Shown here: positions 8,761 through 18,070 of the stretch, one piece after another | How positions within the stretch are numbered: the stretch's first letter is position 1 | Layout: the number at the start of each line of letters is the position of its first letter | NCBI GenBank assembly: GCA_029856045.1 | Contig: JAHQWG010000033.1 | Location: forward strand, 1-52,396 | From: Promethearchaeia archaeon | GTDB lineage: Archaea > Asgardarchaeota > Lokiarchaeia > Sigyniarchaeales > SOKP01 | DNA length: 52,396 bases | Reading direction: 5' to 3' | Notes under the pieces: model-generated | Seen by the model: the letters and a program-made list of their open reading frames with translations, nothing else | What the model was told of the DNA's origin: nothing | Database searches by the model: none | Made by a program: the position numbers and the translations under genes

Positions 8761-9437
8761 GGTAATGGTTTCTCCTTTTCTATATCTGCAGGATCATGTC
8801 CTTTATCTAACTGCTCAAACCACCATTTATCAGTAGATATTATTTCTTTTGCCTTTTCTAATACAATTTCAATATTTTTTTGATTTACAATAACAACACC
8901 ATTAATATCTCCAAATATAAGATCTCCAAGATTAATCATTCTTCCACCACATTTAATGGGTTTCATTATAGAATCCATATCAATAATCATTCGACCACGA
9001 ATTGAAGAACAAATAACCCCTCTGGCAAATATAGGAAATTTTAGGGAAATTACCTGTGCCATATCACGTATAGGTCCATCAACAAGTCCTCCTTTAAACC
9101 CAAATCCTTGGAGAATTCTGCTAGTGCTCTGACCCAATCCTGCTGCAATCATTTGACCAGACATATCAACACACATGATGGGAAAATTCGGAATTTGTTT
9201 CATAAATTTAACCAATCGAGCAATGACATTTCTATCTAGTGGTTCATCAGACAAAACCATTTTCATTGTTCCTGCAAATCCAACAATCCTTGCACCAGGC
9301 CACATAGGTCTAATTCCTGCATCAAGAAAACCTGGCTCTAATCCTAATTCATCAATAGCGTCTGATACTGCGCAAGTATATAACTTTGAGTATTCATTTA
9401 TAATATATTCCATTTTTTCTTTATTCATGATTCTCAC
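8757..9437 (-). CDS. RraA-like / HMG aldolase family protein
   Basis: The 226-residue protein matches the RraA fold family, which includes the class II HMG/CHA aldolases. Marks are TCAVSDAIDELG near the N-terminus, GLGQSTSRILQGFGFKGGLVDGPIRD in the centre (the conserved GG.VxDG.xRD motif) and GDINGVVIV later. In the aldolases the Arg and Asp of DGPIRD bind substrate and metal. The gene faces away from the IlvD-type dehydratase, and both might act on keto- or sugar-acid intermediates. RNase E inhibition, the E. coli RraA role, is unlikely in an archaeon. Confidence 0.8.
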   Translation of the reverse strand: MRIMNKEKMEYIINEYSKLYTCAVSDAIDELGLEPGFLDAGIRPMWPGARIVGFAGTMKMVLSDEPLDRNVIARLVKFMKQIPNFPIMCVDMSGQMIAAGLGQSTSRILQGFGFKGGLVDGPIRDMAQVISLKFPIFARGVICSSIRGRMIIDMDSIMKPIKCGGRMINLGDLIFGDINGVVIVNQKNIEIVLEKAKEIISTDKWWFEQLDKGHDPADIEKEKPLP

Positions 9438-9579
9438 TCATTAAAGATTTATTTAATATATGTAAAAAAATATCCTAATAATGATATTATTTTGATTATA
9501 ATCCATATAAAATTAATATTTAATACAAAAAATAAAATTATATAATAAAATAAACATAATTTTTGAATGAAAATATGAA

Positions 9580-11256
9580 ATGAAAATGACTGAAAAAGAA
9601 ATAAATATTAAAAAAAGAAGCAACAGTATTTTTGAAGGTATAAAAGAAACTCCTTTTAAATATGTGCCATTGGGGATAATTAAAGGTTTGGGGTTCGAGG
9701 AAAAAGAGATAAATGAAAAACCTTTTATTGGTGTTGTTAATACGTGGAATGAATTAAATCCCGGACATAAACATTTAGGAAATCTAGCAGAAGCCGTGAA
9801 ATATGGTATTATTGAAGCAGGAGGAATCCCCTTCGAATTTTGCACAGTTGGACCTTGTGATGGATGGGCTAATGGTAATGAAGGAATGCGGTACATATTA
9901 CCACAAAGAGAAGTTATTGCAGATTCAATAGAATTGATGATTCAAGCACATAGATTGGATGCAATGGTAACGTTATCTAGTTGCGATAAGATAAATCCAG
10001 CCGTTTTAATGGCTGCAATCAGATTAGATATCCCAACGATTTGCGTTCCTGGAGGACCAAACATGTATGAAATAAGGTTTATGCCGGATTATAAGGGAAT
10101 TGAACAAAGTAATTATGGGGATTTTATTCACAAATTAGGTTGTATATCATGTGCCACATACGGAGCTTGTGAATTAATGGGTACGGCTAATACAATTCAA
10201 TGTTTAATGGAAGCATTTGGAATGACTTTACCAAATGCTGCTACAACCCCAGCAATGACTAGAATGAAATATATAATTGCAAAAAACTCTGGAAAAAAAA
10301 TAATTGATTTATTAAAAAAAGGAATAACTCCTTCCCAAATTATGACAAAAAAATCATTAGAGAATGCTCTAATGGTTGATCTAGCAATAGGAGGTTCAAC
10401 AAATTCAGCTTTACATCTTCCAGCAATAGCAAATGAAATGGATATTGAATTTGACTTAGAAATTTTTAATGAATATAGTAAAAAAATTCCAACTATAGTG
10501 AATGTATCTCCATCAGGGGATTATGGGATTATAGATTTATATAAAGCAGGAGGTATCCCAGCAGTTTTAAGGAGATTAAAGGATTTTATTCATTTAGATT
10601 GCTTAACAGTTTCGGGAACTACTATTGGAAAAACAATTGGGAGAGTAAAAATATTAGATGAAAATGTAATCAGACCATTAAACAATCCCGTTTATCCAGA
10701 GGGGGGAACTGTAATCTTAAAAGGAAATTTAGCACCAGAAGGAGCTGTTGTAAAACAATCTGCAGTCAAGAATCAAACTATGTTGAAATTTGAGAGCCCT
10801 GCTGTATGTTTCAATTCAGAACAGGAAGTTATCGATGCATTAATTTCAAATAAAATATCAAATAACTCCATTTTAATAATTAGATATGAGGGTCCAAAAG
10901 GAGGGCCTGGTATGCCAGAACTATTAGCTGTGACAGCAACTCTAATGTTAAGGCGTAATTTAGATAGAGTTGCTTTAATTACTGATGGACGCTTTTCAGG
11001 TGCTACTTCTGGACCTTGCATTGGTCATGTGAGCCCTGAAGCTTATTTAGGGGGGCCAATCGCAATTATAAAAGATGGAGATACCATCAATATTGATATC
11101 CCAAATAAAAAACTTGAAGTCAATCTTTCTGATGAGGAAATTCAGGGACGCTTAAGCAATTGGAAACCAATTGAAAGAGTGATTAAAAGTAAAGCTTTAC
11201 AAAAATATAAAAGCCTTGTATCTTCTGCTACTAAAGGAGCAATTTTAAATTTTTAA
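9580..11256 (+). CDS. IlvD/Edd family dehydratase
   Basis: The 558-residue enzyme belongs to the Fe-S dehydratases that convert dihydroxy acids or sugar acids into 2-keto(-3-deoxy) acids. Likely cluster cysteines are in VGPCDGWANG, SSCDKINPA and CATYGACELMGTANT. The C-terminal half holds RYEGPKGGPGMPELL and DGRFSGATSGPCIGHVSPEA, typical of the family. The motifs around the cysteines depart from housekeeping dihydroxyacid dehydratase (CDGWANGNEG where CDGIAMGHEG is common), and no other valine/isoleucine genes are adjacent. A sugar-acid or other dehydratase is therefore as likely as IlvD proper. Confidence 0.87.
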   Translation: MKMTEKEINIKKRSNSIFEGIKETPFKYVPLGIIKGLGFEEKEINEKPFIGVVNTWNELNPGHKHLGNLAEAVKYGIIEAGGIPFEFCTVGPCDGWANGNEGMRYILPQREVIADSIELMIQAHRLDAMVTLSSCDKINPAVLMAAIRLDIPTICVPGGPNMYEIRFMPDYKGIEQSNYGDFIHKLGCISCATYGACELMGTANTIQCLMEAFGMTLPNAATTPAMTRMKYIIAKNSGKKIIDLLKKGITPSQIMTKKSLENALMVDLAIGGSTNSALHLPAIANEMDIEFDLEIFNEYSKKIPTIVNVSPSGDYGIIDLYKAGGIPAVLRRLKDFIHLDCLTVSGTTIGKTIGRVKILDENVIRPLNNPVYPEGGTVILKGNLAPEGAVVKQSAVKNQTMLKFESPAVCFNSEQEVIDALISNKISNNSILIIRYEGPKGGPGMPELLAVTATLMLRRNLDRVALITDGRFSGATSGPCIGHVSPEAYLGGPIAIIKDGDTINIDIPNKKLEVNLSDEEIQGRLSNWKPIERVIKSKALQKYKSLVSSATKGAILNF

Positions 11257-11260
11257 ATTA

Positions 11261-11268
11261 TTTTTTTT
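11261..11268 (+). terminator. T-run after the IlvD-type gene
   Basis: Eight T residues follow the stop codon by four bases. Archaeal RNA polymerase terminates at such oligo-T tracts without a hairpin. Support is the position at the end of a single-gene unit facing convergent genes. Confidence 0.4.
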
Positions 11269-11326
11269 CTAAAACCTTTTGTTGGTTGAAACAAGTCAAA
11301 TTAATAAGGAAAATAAGAAATTTATT

Positions 11327-11488
11327 TTATTTTTCAATTATTGACTTCTTTTGTTCGTGGATTTCTTTCAAATTTTCCTGAATTTCTGCTAAATATAGAC
11401 CATGTAAAGGGTACTTATCTCTTATTCTAATTTTGTTTGATTTTGGCATAATATCTAATATATATTTTAATTTTTTTAAAAATATCAT
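11327..11488 (-). CDS. Small hypothetical protein downstream of the LarA-like gene
   Basis: A 53-codon frame follows the LarA-like gene by 12 nt on the same strand. It reads MIFLKKLKYILDIM and then a charged stretch with RIRDKYPLHGLYLAEIQENL and IHEQKKSIIEK. An internal Met at codon 14 (11449) gives an alternative 40-residue form that starts with PKSNKIRIRDKYP. The composition, with a helical amphipathic C-terminal half, looks coding rather than random AT-rich sequence. No family is recognised. Confidence 0.45.
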   Translation of the reverse strand: MIFLKKLKYILDIMPKSNKIRIRDKYPLHGLYLAEIQENLKEIHEQKKSIIEK

Positions 11489-11500
11489 TTACCATTTTTT

Positions 11501-12730
11501 TTAAGGTAATTGAATGCTACAAGGAAAAATTCCTGCCTTAAGAGATTTTCCATAGATATTTTCGAGTTTCTTTATCATACCATTAAAATCTTTTCGAAAA
11601 ATGGTTTTCTCAGGATAATAATGAAAAACATCTGCTTTATTTATATTTGGCGAAAAGATTCCAAATTTCATGTTCTTTAAAACTCCTTTGAATATTATTG
11701 TTTCTCCCCAATTTTGATAAAGTTTTCCACCTGTTTCTCCTTGCAATGAATGAAAACCTCTTCCTTCACTAGCTGCTGTTAATAGAATAATTGCTCCCCC
11801 CCGCTTAATAAATCTTTTAGAACTTAGAAAAAAGTTAAGTCCTTTAAAAGCTTGGGAAAACTCAGTATCTTCTGGATAAAGATTGAAAAACCCAATATCC
11901 AAATTCAAATTGGGAGGTAATTCAGCATCATATATTATTTTTGCCAATTCCATTGCTTTTCTGTGAGCTTTAATGTAATGACCTGCAAAGACTCCCGCGA
12001 AACCTCTTTTAATTGTAGATACAATATTGACAGTAAAATCTAACCCTGCCTTTTCGCATACATCTTCGATGTCTTTTCTTAAATCCGTTACAAATCCTAA
12101 ACCGATACCTATACCTCTAACTCCTGCTTTATGATTTGCCTCAAGAGTTTGAATCCCACATATTCCAGGTAATATAATTTTAGCTCCTCCTCCAAACCCA
12201 GCCAATGGATGTGGTAATACGGATCCAATTGCAATCTTTACTTCCGCATCATGATATGTTTTATTTAAATAAATTGGTGTTCGCTTGTTAGAATCTCCAA
12301 TATAAACCAAGTTTTCGTAAGGATGATGATTTTCAATTTTAACTCTATCCACAATGCTAAGCCCTACTTTTTTAATAGAGTCTTGTCTATTCATTGGACG
12401 GTGAGCACCAAGAGCATATATTAAAACAATTTTTTCATCTTTTATACCTGCTGCATTTAACTGATTTATTATAATATTTAAAATAGATTCTAATCGAGAG
12501 GGTCGAGAAATATCTTCGACAACAATAACAGCATTGCGTTTTCCACCAGCAATTTTTTTAAGAGGTGGTGTTCCTATAGGTTTATCAATAGCATTCTCAA
12601 TTTCTTTCTGTGAGAGTTCTTTTGCATCTTTCATACTAAAAGATTTAATATCCCATGAATCTGGAAATTCAAGGTTAAAATCTCCATCTCCATACCAAGC
12701 AGCCCAAGGAATCTTGAATATCTGTACCAT
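11501..12730 (-). CDS. LarA-like (DUF2088) nickel-pincer racemase family protein
   Basis: The 409-residue protein has the LarA N-terminal fold: VVVEDISRPSR, YALGAHRPMNRQ, ENHHPYE, and the PHPLAGFGGGAKIILPGICG loop. In lactate racemase (LarA) the equivalent regions contact the nickel-pincer cofactor and substrate. Family members racemise or epimerise 2-hydroxy acids. It lies downstream of the aldehyde oxidoreductase gene on the same strand. No larB/C/E cofactor genes are present in the window, so the exact activity is uncertain. Confidence 0.85.
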   Translation of the reverse strand: MVQIFKIPWAAWYGDGDFNLEFPDSWDIKSFSMKDAKELSQKEIENAIDKPIGTPPLKKIAGGKRNAVIVVEDISRPSRLESILNIIINQLNAAGIKDEKIVLIYALGAHRPMNRQDSIKKVGLSIVDRVKIENHHPYENLVYIGDSNKRTPIYLNKTYHDAEVKIAIGSVLPHPLAGFGGGAKIILPGICGIQTLEANHKAGVRGIGIGLGFVTDLRKDIEDVCEKAGLDFTVNIVSTIKRGFAGVFAGHYIKAHRKAMELAKIIYDAELPPNLNLDIGFFNLYPEDTEFSQAFKGLNFFLSSKRFIKRGGAIILLTAASEGRGFHSLQGETGGKLYQNWGETIIFKGVLKNMKFGIFSPNINKADVFHYYPEKTIFRKDFNGMIKKLENIYGKSLKAGIFPCSIQLP

Positions 12731-12783
12731 ATAAAATTCTCGCGTGAAAGCTCTTTAATTAAAAAATGAAATTCACAAAAAGC

Positions 12784-14652
12784 TTATATATATTCTTCTA
12801 ATTTTAAAGATTTTAACTTTTCCTTCGTAGGTATACCCATTTCATCCCATCCTCTGAACTTATAATATTCTTTTAACATTAAATCAATGTTTAAAACTTT
12901 ATTTCGTGCTCTTCCATTCGATAAAGGTGTCCTTAACTTTATTGGGATTCTATCATCTTTTTTTGTAATTCCACACTGAACATTAAATAATCTCTTCAAA
13001 TTGAAAATTCTTTCTCCTATTTCTATTAATTCTGATAAGGTTATTGATATACCTGTTAAATTATAAATTGCTTTAATTAACAAATCAAAAAGATTTTCAA
13101 CTATTTGGGTACCTGAAGAAATAGTTTGACGGCAAATCCCTAATGAATTATTTATTTCTGAAAGATTTTGACTAATCGCAATATCATGGGCAAATTTTGG
13201 ATCGTCAATAGTTCTTAATTTAATTGGGACCCCTTCGTTCATATTTAATAATTTATTAAAACCAGTAAATCCAGAATAAATATCATTACCGAATCCTCTT
13301 AAATGACACGCACCTCTATTAGAAGTAGCATATTGTAGACCAAGGGGAAAATTAGCTCTAGGTTCATGCATAGGAAGATCCAATCCTTTAATCTCTGCTG
13401 TTAATTGGTCAGAACCTTTTCCAATTATTTCAGAAGCTTTTCTAGTTCCACGACTTAAAATTTTACCTATTCCTTCATTATTGCAAATTAATTTAGTTAA
13501 TTTTACAATTGCGTCTGAATTACCCCATTCTAAGGAAAATCCAATATCATCTCTTGTCAATATTCCATTTTCATAACAATTCAATGCAAAAGCAACAGTG
13601 CAACCAGTAGAAATTGTATCAACTCCCATATTATTACAATAATCATTAATAAATGCTATAGATTCTATATTTGAATTCAAACACATTGATCCAAATGCTG
13701 CAGTAGTTTCATACTCTGGTCCTGCAGCATTTTCAATTTTATAGGGACCTTCTTTTATCTCAACTTCCCGACCACAACTAAATGGACATAAATAACAAGG
13801 TTTTAATTTTACAAGCATTTTTTCAGCTACGACTGCTCCAGATATTTCATTAACACCTTTCCATTTTCCTAAGGCTCCCCAATTTTGGTGTGGGACATCT
13901 GCAAAAATTTCGAAATATTCAATAGCATTTGTTCCAATTAATCTCAAAGTTTTTGCCATAGCTGAATTATTAAATTCTTTCATCAGCTTTCGAGTTATTT
14001 CTTTGAATTTACTCTCATTATAGTATTCTATTTTTTTAGTACTTCTTACTGCTATAGCTTTTAATTTCTTTGATCCCATAATCGCACCCATACCCCCTCT
14101 TCCCACCGCTCTGCCATGATCATTTATTATTGATGCCATTGGTATCTCTTTCTCTCCAGAGGGACCAATACAAGCAACTTTAAATTGTTTACCTAATTTA
14201 GATTGAAGTTCTCGGATTGTAGTTTTAGTATCTAAACCCCATAGTTCAGAAGCATCTTTTAATTCGAAGCTATTATCATCAATTATTAAATAAACGGGTA
14301 GTTCAGCTTTATTCCTAAAAATTATCCCATTGAATAATGGTCTTAATTCAGCTCCAAAAAATCCACCAGAAACGCCTTCTCCATGAATATTAGTCAAAGG
14401 TGATCTAGCAGATACAGAGAAAAACCCAGAACAAGGATAAGAAGTTCCTGTTAATAAACCAGTCATAAGAATTAATGGGTTTTTTTCACTATAAGGATCA
14501 TTTTTATAGACTTTTTCTTTCATTAGATAGTCAATGGCAAACCCTGGTCCACCCAAAAATGTTTTAACTAAATTCTCTTCATAAAAAATTTCTTTAAACG
14601 TATTATTCTTTAAATCTACTTCCAAAATCTTGCCATCTTTTTCTTTTTCCAT
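12784..14652 (-). CDS. Aldehyde ferredoxin oxidoreductase (tungsten enzyme)
   Basis: The 622-residue protein is full length for the AOR family, which oxidises aldehydes to acids with reduction of ferredoxin, using a tungsten bis-pterin and a [4Fe-4S] cluster. The N-terminal domain shows FLGGPGFAIDYL, GLLTGTSYPCSGFFSVSARSP and GRAVGRGGMGAIMGSKKLKA, all AOR hallmarks. The cluster ligands CYLCPFSC are in the middle, with a later Cys in LGICRQ. The pterin-binding segment EPRANFPLGLQYATSNRGACH is present. It lies downstream of the CoA-transferase genes on the same strand, so acid/CoA-ester/aldehyde interconversion is a plausible theme. Confidence 0.93.
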   Translation of the reverse strand: MEKEKDGKILEVDLKNNTFKEIFYEENLVKTFLGGPGFAIDYLMKEKVYKNDPYSEKNPLILMTGLLTGTSYPCSGFFSVSARSPLTNIHGEGVSGGFFGAELRPLFNGIIFRNKAELPVYLIIDDNSFELKDASELWGLDTKTTIRELQSKLGKQFKVACIGPSGEKEIPMASIINDHGRAVGRGGMGAIMGSKKLKAIAVRSTKKIEYYNESKFKEITRKLMKEFNNSAMAKTLRLIGTNAIEYFEIFADVPHQNWGALGKWKGVNEISGAVVAEKMLVKLKPCYLCPFSCGREVEIKEGPYKIENAAGPEYETTAAFGSMCLNSNIESIAFINDYCNNMGVDTISTGCTVAFALNCYENGILTRDDIGFSLEWGNSDAIVKLTKLICNNEGIGKILSRGTRKASEIIGKGSDQLTAEIKGLDLPMHEPRANFPLGLQYATSNRGACHLRGFGNDIYSGFTGFNKLLNMNEGVPIKLRTIDDPKFAHDIAISQNLSEINNSLGICRQTISSGTQIVENLFDLLIKAIYNLTGISITLSELIEIGERIFNLKRLFNVQCGITKKDDRIPIKLRTPLSNGRARNKVLNIDLMLKEYYKFRGWDEMGIPTKEKLKSLKLEEYI

Positions 14653-14705
14653 GAATAATTAACCTTTTAAGACTTCTAATAACCTTTATTCATATTTGTT
14701 TTAAG

Positions 14706-14726
14706 ACTTATTAAAATCTAATAAGT
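14706..14726. promoter_or_regulatory. Inverted repeat upstream of the aldehyde oxidoreductase gene
   Basis: ACTTATTA and TAATAAGT form perfect 8-nt arms around AAATC, 54 nt before the oxidoreductase start. The left arm lies at the end of the second copy of the direct repeat TTTTAAGACTT (14665-14675 and 14699-14709). Together they look like an operator region. The bound regulator is unknown; the HxlR protein at 17523 is a nearby candidate. Confidence 0.4.
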
Positions 14727-14771
14727 AAGATATAAGGAATGAATAAATTTTATTTCTTTATTTTTATATAT

Positions 14772-15656
14772 TTAATTATAATGTAAAAGTTTTGGAAATC
14801 TGTTTTCCATTTCTAATTCCTTTTCAATTATTTCATCCAATAATTCTTCTCGTTCCTTACCTGAGAGGATTTCTAACTTCCTTATGCCTAATGGATCTAC
14901 TTTTTCTCTTAAAAGTTTTATTTCTTTTGCAGTAGGCGGTTTTGTTTCTTTTATATTATCAGGGATAATTAAATCAAAACCAGTGGAATTTTTAACAGTT
15001 TCAATGTTTATACCAGGATGAATAGATGCAACCTTCATCCGTTTACTTTTCTCATCAAAATCTAAATATGCTAAATTAGTTATTATGCATTGTGGGCCAA
15101 CACCACCACAAATACTCGGCTTTCCATTAGGAAAACCTACTCCTGAGATAAAGTAAAGTTTCTCTATTGGAACGAAAGTTCGTGTATCATGTCTTGGTGT
15201 ATAAAGGAAAGAACCACGGGAATAAAACATGCTAAAATCTGCTATACCTGCGCAGCCTGGAAGTCTAATCTTTGGTTTATTCCAATCACCAATGCAAATG
15301 TTGTTTGTATTTCCATATTGGTCAATTTGAGCAGGTCTAAAGAACTCTATTGTAGTTAGTTTATCAGAAGGTAAGCTTTCCAGAGTACATTCACCTGTAT
15401 TTTGAAATCTATATGCTCTTGCTGTATTCATCTCCAAATAAAGCAATGAAACCTGACGAGGTTCAAAAACAAAAGTATTTCCCATGATATAATGATAAAT
15501 CGCATTTGGTGCATGAGTTAATTTTGCTAATGTGAACGCAGCCCAGACACAAGGAGTTGCGACCCCCACAATCATTATGTCTGTATCTTTTACCTCTCTA
15601 GCCATTAAAACAGTCATCATCTCACCAATCGTATAATCTTTTGAATATTCACTCAT
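14772..15656 (-). CDS. CoA-transferase, beta-type subunit
   Basis: The 294-residue protein resembles the B subunits of class I CoA-transferases of the glutaconate/3-oxoadipate type. It has EMMTVLMAREVKDTDIMIVG at the N-terminus, PAQIDQYGNTNN, the LPGCAGIADFSMF glycine loop and GGVGPQCIITNLAYLDFD. The partner alpha subunit is at 16528-17370, separated by a nitroreductase gene. The pair would move CoA between an acyl-CoA and a free acid. The acid cannot be deduced. Confidence 0.85.
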   Translation of the reverse strand: MSEYSKDYTIGEMMTVLMAREVKDTDIMIVGVATPCVWAAFTLAKLTHAPNAIYHYIMGNTFVFEPRQVSLLYLEMNTARAYRFQNTGECTLESLPSDKLTTIEFFRPAQIDQYGNTNNICIGDWNKPKIRLPGCAGIADFSMFYSRGSFLYTPRHDTRTFVPIEKLYFISGVGFPNGKPSICGGVGPQCIITNLAYLDFDEKSKRMKVASIHPGINIETVKNSTGFDLIIPDNIKETKPPTAKEIKLLREKVDPLGIRKLEILSGKEREELLDEIIEKELEMENRFPKLLHYN

Positions 15657-15697
15657 TCTTTTATCCCACTTTTATTAAATATTTTCAGTAATTTAAT

Positions 15698-16495
15698 TTA
15701 TAAATTATTATTTTTCATACTCCAATCGTTAATAGCTACTTTAACTGATCGTCGCATTTCCATAGAATAATCCGCAGCTAATTTTGCAAAATAAAATTTT
15801 TGTCCTAAATTCTTAGCTTGTTTTACATCGTAACTTCTCTTCACATTTTGAAACATTTCAGTAAAATCTTGCTCATTTAATCTATTGTATTTGTTGGTAA
15901 AATGGATAAATTTTTGAGAAAATCTGGGCGATAAAGGAATCTTTTCCTTATTGCTTTTTGGGTACCCAAAACAAACCATTATTATAGGAAATACCCATCG
16001 AGTAAGATTAAACATTTTACGATGAATTTCAATATTTTCAACAATATCACCAATATAACATGAACCGATTCCTAAAGCCTCCGCCGTTATAACAGCATTT
16101 TGAGCTGCTATTAGTGCATCACAACAGGCAAGTAGTAAATCAGATTCCTGTGGAGTTTGAAAATCTATACCAATTTCATCGCATAATTCTCTTGTTTTAC
16201 AGATTTTGAAATAATCCCACCATCTTTGCATATCTGCTAGAAAAATCAAAACCAAGGGAGCTTTTGCGATATGGGGCTGATTATCACATGTTATTGCCAG
16301 CTTATCTTTCAATTTTTGATCAGTTACTTGAATAATGGAATAGAACATCATATTACCTGCTGTGGGAGCTCTCATTGCTCCATATAAAACCATATTAATT
16401 TCTTCTTTAGTAAGTGGTTTAGGATCATATGTTCGAATAGTCCTTCTGTTCTTAATCAATTCTAAAGTTTTATTATTTTTACCAGTTTTACTCAA
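15698..16495 (-). CDS. Nitroreductase family FMN oxidoreductase
   Basis: The 265-residue protein has the family opening LELIKNRRTIRTYDPKPLTKEE, an APTAGNMMFYSI FMN-binding loop, and DALIAAQNAVITAEALGIGSC followed by YIGDIVENI. These mark the FMN-dependent nitroreductase fold, which in anaerobes often reduces flavin-dependent or enone substrates. It is placed between the two CoA-transferase subunits on the same strand, an unusual position that suggests a shared pathway. The physiological substrate is unknown. Confidence 0.85.
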   Translation of the reverse strand: MSKTGKNNKTLELIKNRRTIRTYDPKPLTKEEINMVLYGAMRAPTAGNMMFYSIIQVTDQKLKDKLAITCDNQPHIAKAPLVLIFLADMQRWWDYFKICKTRELCDEIGIDFQTPQESDLLLACCDALIAAQNAVITAEALGIGSCYIGDIVENIEIHRKMFNLTRWVFPIIMVCFGYPKSNKEKIPLSPRFSQKFIHFTNKYNRLNEQDFTEMFQNVKRSYDVKQAKNLGQKFYFAKLAADYSMEMRRSVKVAINDWSMKNNNL

Positions 16496-16527
16496 TCATA
16501 TACACCCTTTATTTTATTTTTATTTTA

Positions 16528-17370
16528 TTATAATAATATATTTAAAATCATTTGAGCTCCACCTGCCTCTTCTAAATATTGAGCATTAGTCTTATTTAAA
16601 ATGTAATTTTTTCGATATTCTTCAAAATCTGTTTTCAAATACTCTTTTATGTGAAGTGGATCAAACGTGTAAATTGGATAACAACTTGTTGGATGAGCGC
16701 CAAATGGAATCTTCACTACAGCATCTGTTGTTTGCATGGGTAATTGGGCTTTTCCGGGGAGATATCGAATATCCTCGGTTTCGACCATTTTCTCACATAT
16801 TATGATTGTTTTTTTAGCTGTTTTTGCCATATCATCATCAAGCCAAACAGCCCCAGCAATATTTCCATTTCCAAATTCATCAGCATATGGCACATGTAAA
16901 ATAGCAACGTCTAGATCGATTTTAGGTAATGCCATTAATTGGGTGCCTGAACCTAATGGGTCTTCGAATTGTTTTATGTCTTTTCTTACTTTAGGAAAAT
17001 CCGTTCCAATTATCCCTTTTAAGGGCATAAAGGGTACCTTTAAATAAGAGCATTTAAGCCCTAGGGCGAGTGAGGCTTCACTTTCTTCGGAAATATTAAC
17101 TTTTCCCGTCTCAACAGCCTTTCTATAATGAGGAGCCATTCCAAAAACTTCCATTCCTACAAATGAGGCTCTAACCTCAGAAATGCATCCGGCACCAATA
17201 AGCATATCAACTTCAATCCCTCCAACAAAAGTGCAAATTGAAAGATCTTTTTTCTCTTGTCTAATTATTTCTCTACAAGCACTTGCTGGTTTCCTCCAAA
17301 AAGAAAGTCCTCCAATACCTATAAGGTCACCATTTTGAACATAGGTTGAAATAGCTTCTTCTAAAGACAT
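16528..17370 (-). CDS. CoA-transferase, alpha-type subunit
   Basis: The 280-residue protein matches the A subunit of glutaconate-type CoA-transferases: MSLEEAISTYVQNGDLIGIGG, then FWRKPASACREIIRQ, the EVRASFVGMEVFG segment, and LDVAILHVPYADEFGNGNI. It begins the minus-strand block that continues with the nitroreductase, the beta subunit, and possibly the aldehyde oxidoreductase. Gaps are short (about 30-40 nt) within the first three genes, so an operon is likely. Confidence 0.85.
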   Translation of the reverse strand: MSLEEAISTYVQNGDLIGIGGLSFWRKPASACREIIRQEKKDLSICTFVGGIEVDMLIGAGCISEVRASFVGMEVFGMAPHYRKAVETGKVNISEESEASLALGLKCSYLKVPFMPLKGIIGTDFPKVRKDIKQFEDPLGSGTQLMALPKIDLDVAILHVPYADEFGNGNIAGAVWLDDDMAKTAKKTIIICEKMVETEDIRYLPGKAQLPMQTTDAVVKIPFGAHPTSCYPIYTFDPLHIKEYLKTDFEEYRKNYILNKTNAQYLEEAGGAQMILNILL

Positions 17371-17522
17371 TAGTTTACTTGATCTGATTTAAAATCCCCT
17401 TATTATATCTATTAGTACTATTATTTCTCAAATATTATTTAGAAATTATATTTGATTAATTAAAAATATACTACTATTTGCAGATTAGAGAAAATCAAAG
17501 TTAAAAAATTTTTTTTAAGAAC

Positions 17523-17921
17523 TTATTTTTGTGCTCTTAATTCTATCACAACATTTTTTGACCAAATCGAAATTCGCTCAAATATATCTTCAAGCGATCT
17601 TCCATGCTTAGTTAAAGAATATTCAACCCTAATTGGTATTTCATTAAATACTTTTCTATCAATTAAACCATATTTTTTTAGTTCCTTTAGACGTTCAGTA
17701 ATAGTTTTAGGACTTGCAGATAATTTTTTCAATATCTCATTAAATCGCAATTTCTCATGAATTAATAACAATCGAATAACGCTTAATGTATGCTTTTTTC
17801 CAAATAAAGTTAATGCAGTTTGAAAATAACACTCATCTTGACAATTATGTGTATCTTTATGCTGAAGACAATGCCAACGGAGTGGCTCTTCCTGTGTTTC
17901 ATCATTAATATCTTGTTCCAT
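17523..17921 (-). CDS. HxlR-type winged-helix regulator
   Basis: The 132-residue protein has an HxlR domain: ALTLFGKKHTLSVIRLLLIHE, then KLRFNEILKKLSASPKTITERLKELKKYGLI (recognition helix and wing) and EYSLTKHGRSLEDIFERI. Four N-terminal cysteines or histidines (CLQHKDTHNCQDEC) might bind metal or sense redox state. HxlR regulators often respond to aldehydes, quinones or redox stress. It is divergent from the 52-residue Cys protein and the ABC exporter, with repeated ACTTCA boxes between them. Confidence 0.88.
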   Translation of the reverse strand: MEQDINDETQEEPLRWHCLQHKDTHNCQDECYFQTALTLFGKKHTLSVIRLLLIHEKLRFNEILKKLSASPKTITERLKELKKYGLIDRKVFNEIPIRVEYSLTKHGRSLEDIFERISIWSKNVVIELRAQK

Positions 17922-17985
17922 TATAATATAACTCTTTTCTTTCTAACACTTTATTTTTAGATAGTTACTTCCGTAATTAACATTT

Positions 17986-18022
17986 ACTTCAATACTTCAC
18001 TCTTTGAAGTTTAAATACTTCA
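17986..18022. promoter_or_regulatory. Repeated ACTTCA/TGAAGT boxes, likely HxlR operator
   Basis: ACTTCA occurs at 17986, 17994 and 18017 and its complement TGAAGT at 18005. The boxes at 17994-17999 and 18005-18010 form an inverted repeat with a 5-nt spacer. The cluster lies between the divergent HxlR gene and the small Cys protein, the standard place for an autoregulated operator controlling both. Confidence 0.55.
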
Positions 18023-18070
18023 ATTAATATAGCATAGATAATCTTAAAAAATTTTTGGAGAAAATAAAAA

